A program made the position numbers and the translations under genes. A DNA stretch of 5,564 nt. Origin: Paramuribaculum sp. GTDB taxonomy: Bacteria > Bacteroidota > Bacteroidia > Bacteroidales > Muribaculaceae. Shown piece after piece: positions 5,510 through 5,564 of the stretch. Numbering within the stretch: the stretch's first letter is position 1; each line of letters starts with the position of its first letter. The stretch lies in NCBI GenBank assembly GCA_029058705.1, contig JAIDXA010000236.1:1-5564 (forward strand), given 5' to 3'. The notes below the pieces were generated by a model, which worked only from the letters and a program-made list of their open reading frames with translations, searched no databases and was not told the DNA's origin.

Positions 5510-5541
5510 CAAATTAAGACTGAGGAAATTTTTTGAACGAA
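5510..5541 (-). promoter_or_regulatory. Possible promoter of the lipoprotein gene
   Basis: On the minus strand TTAATTTG (5510-5517) matches TAnnTTTG at all but the second base. The -33 position 20 bases upstream reads TTCG (5538-5541), one base off TTTG. It lies about 20 bases upstream of the ATG at 5488, so the leader would be very short. The match is weak on both elements. Confidence 0.3.
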
Positions 5542-5564
5542 TTCCGCGAGTTGAAGAGGGAGCA

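Overview
The window reads as a contig end from a member of the Bacteroidota, most likely Bacteroidales and plausibly the gut family Muribaculaceae. The evidence is the TAnnTTTG-type -7 promoter boxes, weak or absent Shine-Dalgarno sequences, a sigma / anti-sigma / DUF4252-like cassette typical of Bacteroidales, and a tRNA-Cys without encoded CCA. Family-level placement is inference from general resemblance only.

Left end (1-61): this is not genomic DNA. It matches the Illumina Nextera/Tn5 tail in order: degraded P7, an i7 index close to N703, the read-2 adapter core, and the 19-bp mosaic end. Genomic sequence therefore starts at about 62. The small two-helix membrane protein on the minus strand (62-270) is cut by this junction, and its apparent last residues and stop codon come from the adapter.

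271-629: a divergent intergenic region. It holds a hairpin upstream of the small gene, a minus-strand promoter, a plus-strand promoter for rarA, and three GTTAAC palindromes overlapping the two promoters.

630-3623 (plus strand): rarA, a AAA+ ATPase of replication-fork maintenance. After an 80-bp gap with a candidate ECF-type promoter comes a tightly overlapped three-gene operon: an ECF-like sigma factor, a single-pass membrane protein that is probably its anti-sigma factor, and a secreted DUF4252-like protein. The start/stop overlaps (TGATG, ATGA) point to translational coupling and one signalling unit that senses the envelope.

3644-5488 (minus strand): a full-length fosmidomycin-resistance-type MFS exporter (fsr), converging on the sigma operon with only 20 bp between them. 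Upstream of it lie tRNA-Cys(GCA) with a strong intrinsic terminator and a good promoter, then a small lipoprotein of unknown function. The last 76 bases hold only a possible promoter for the lipoprotein gene.

No mobile element, CRISPR array or defence system was found. The most unusual items are the adapter contamination and the compact sigma / anti-sigma / DUF4252 unit, whose signal and targets are unknown.
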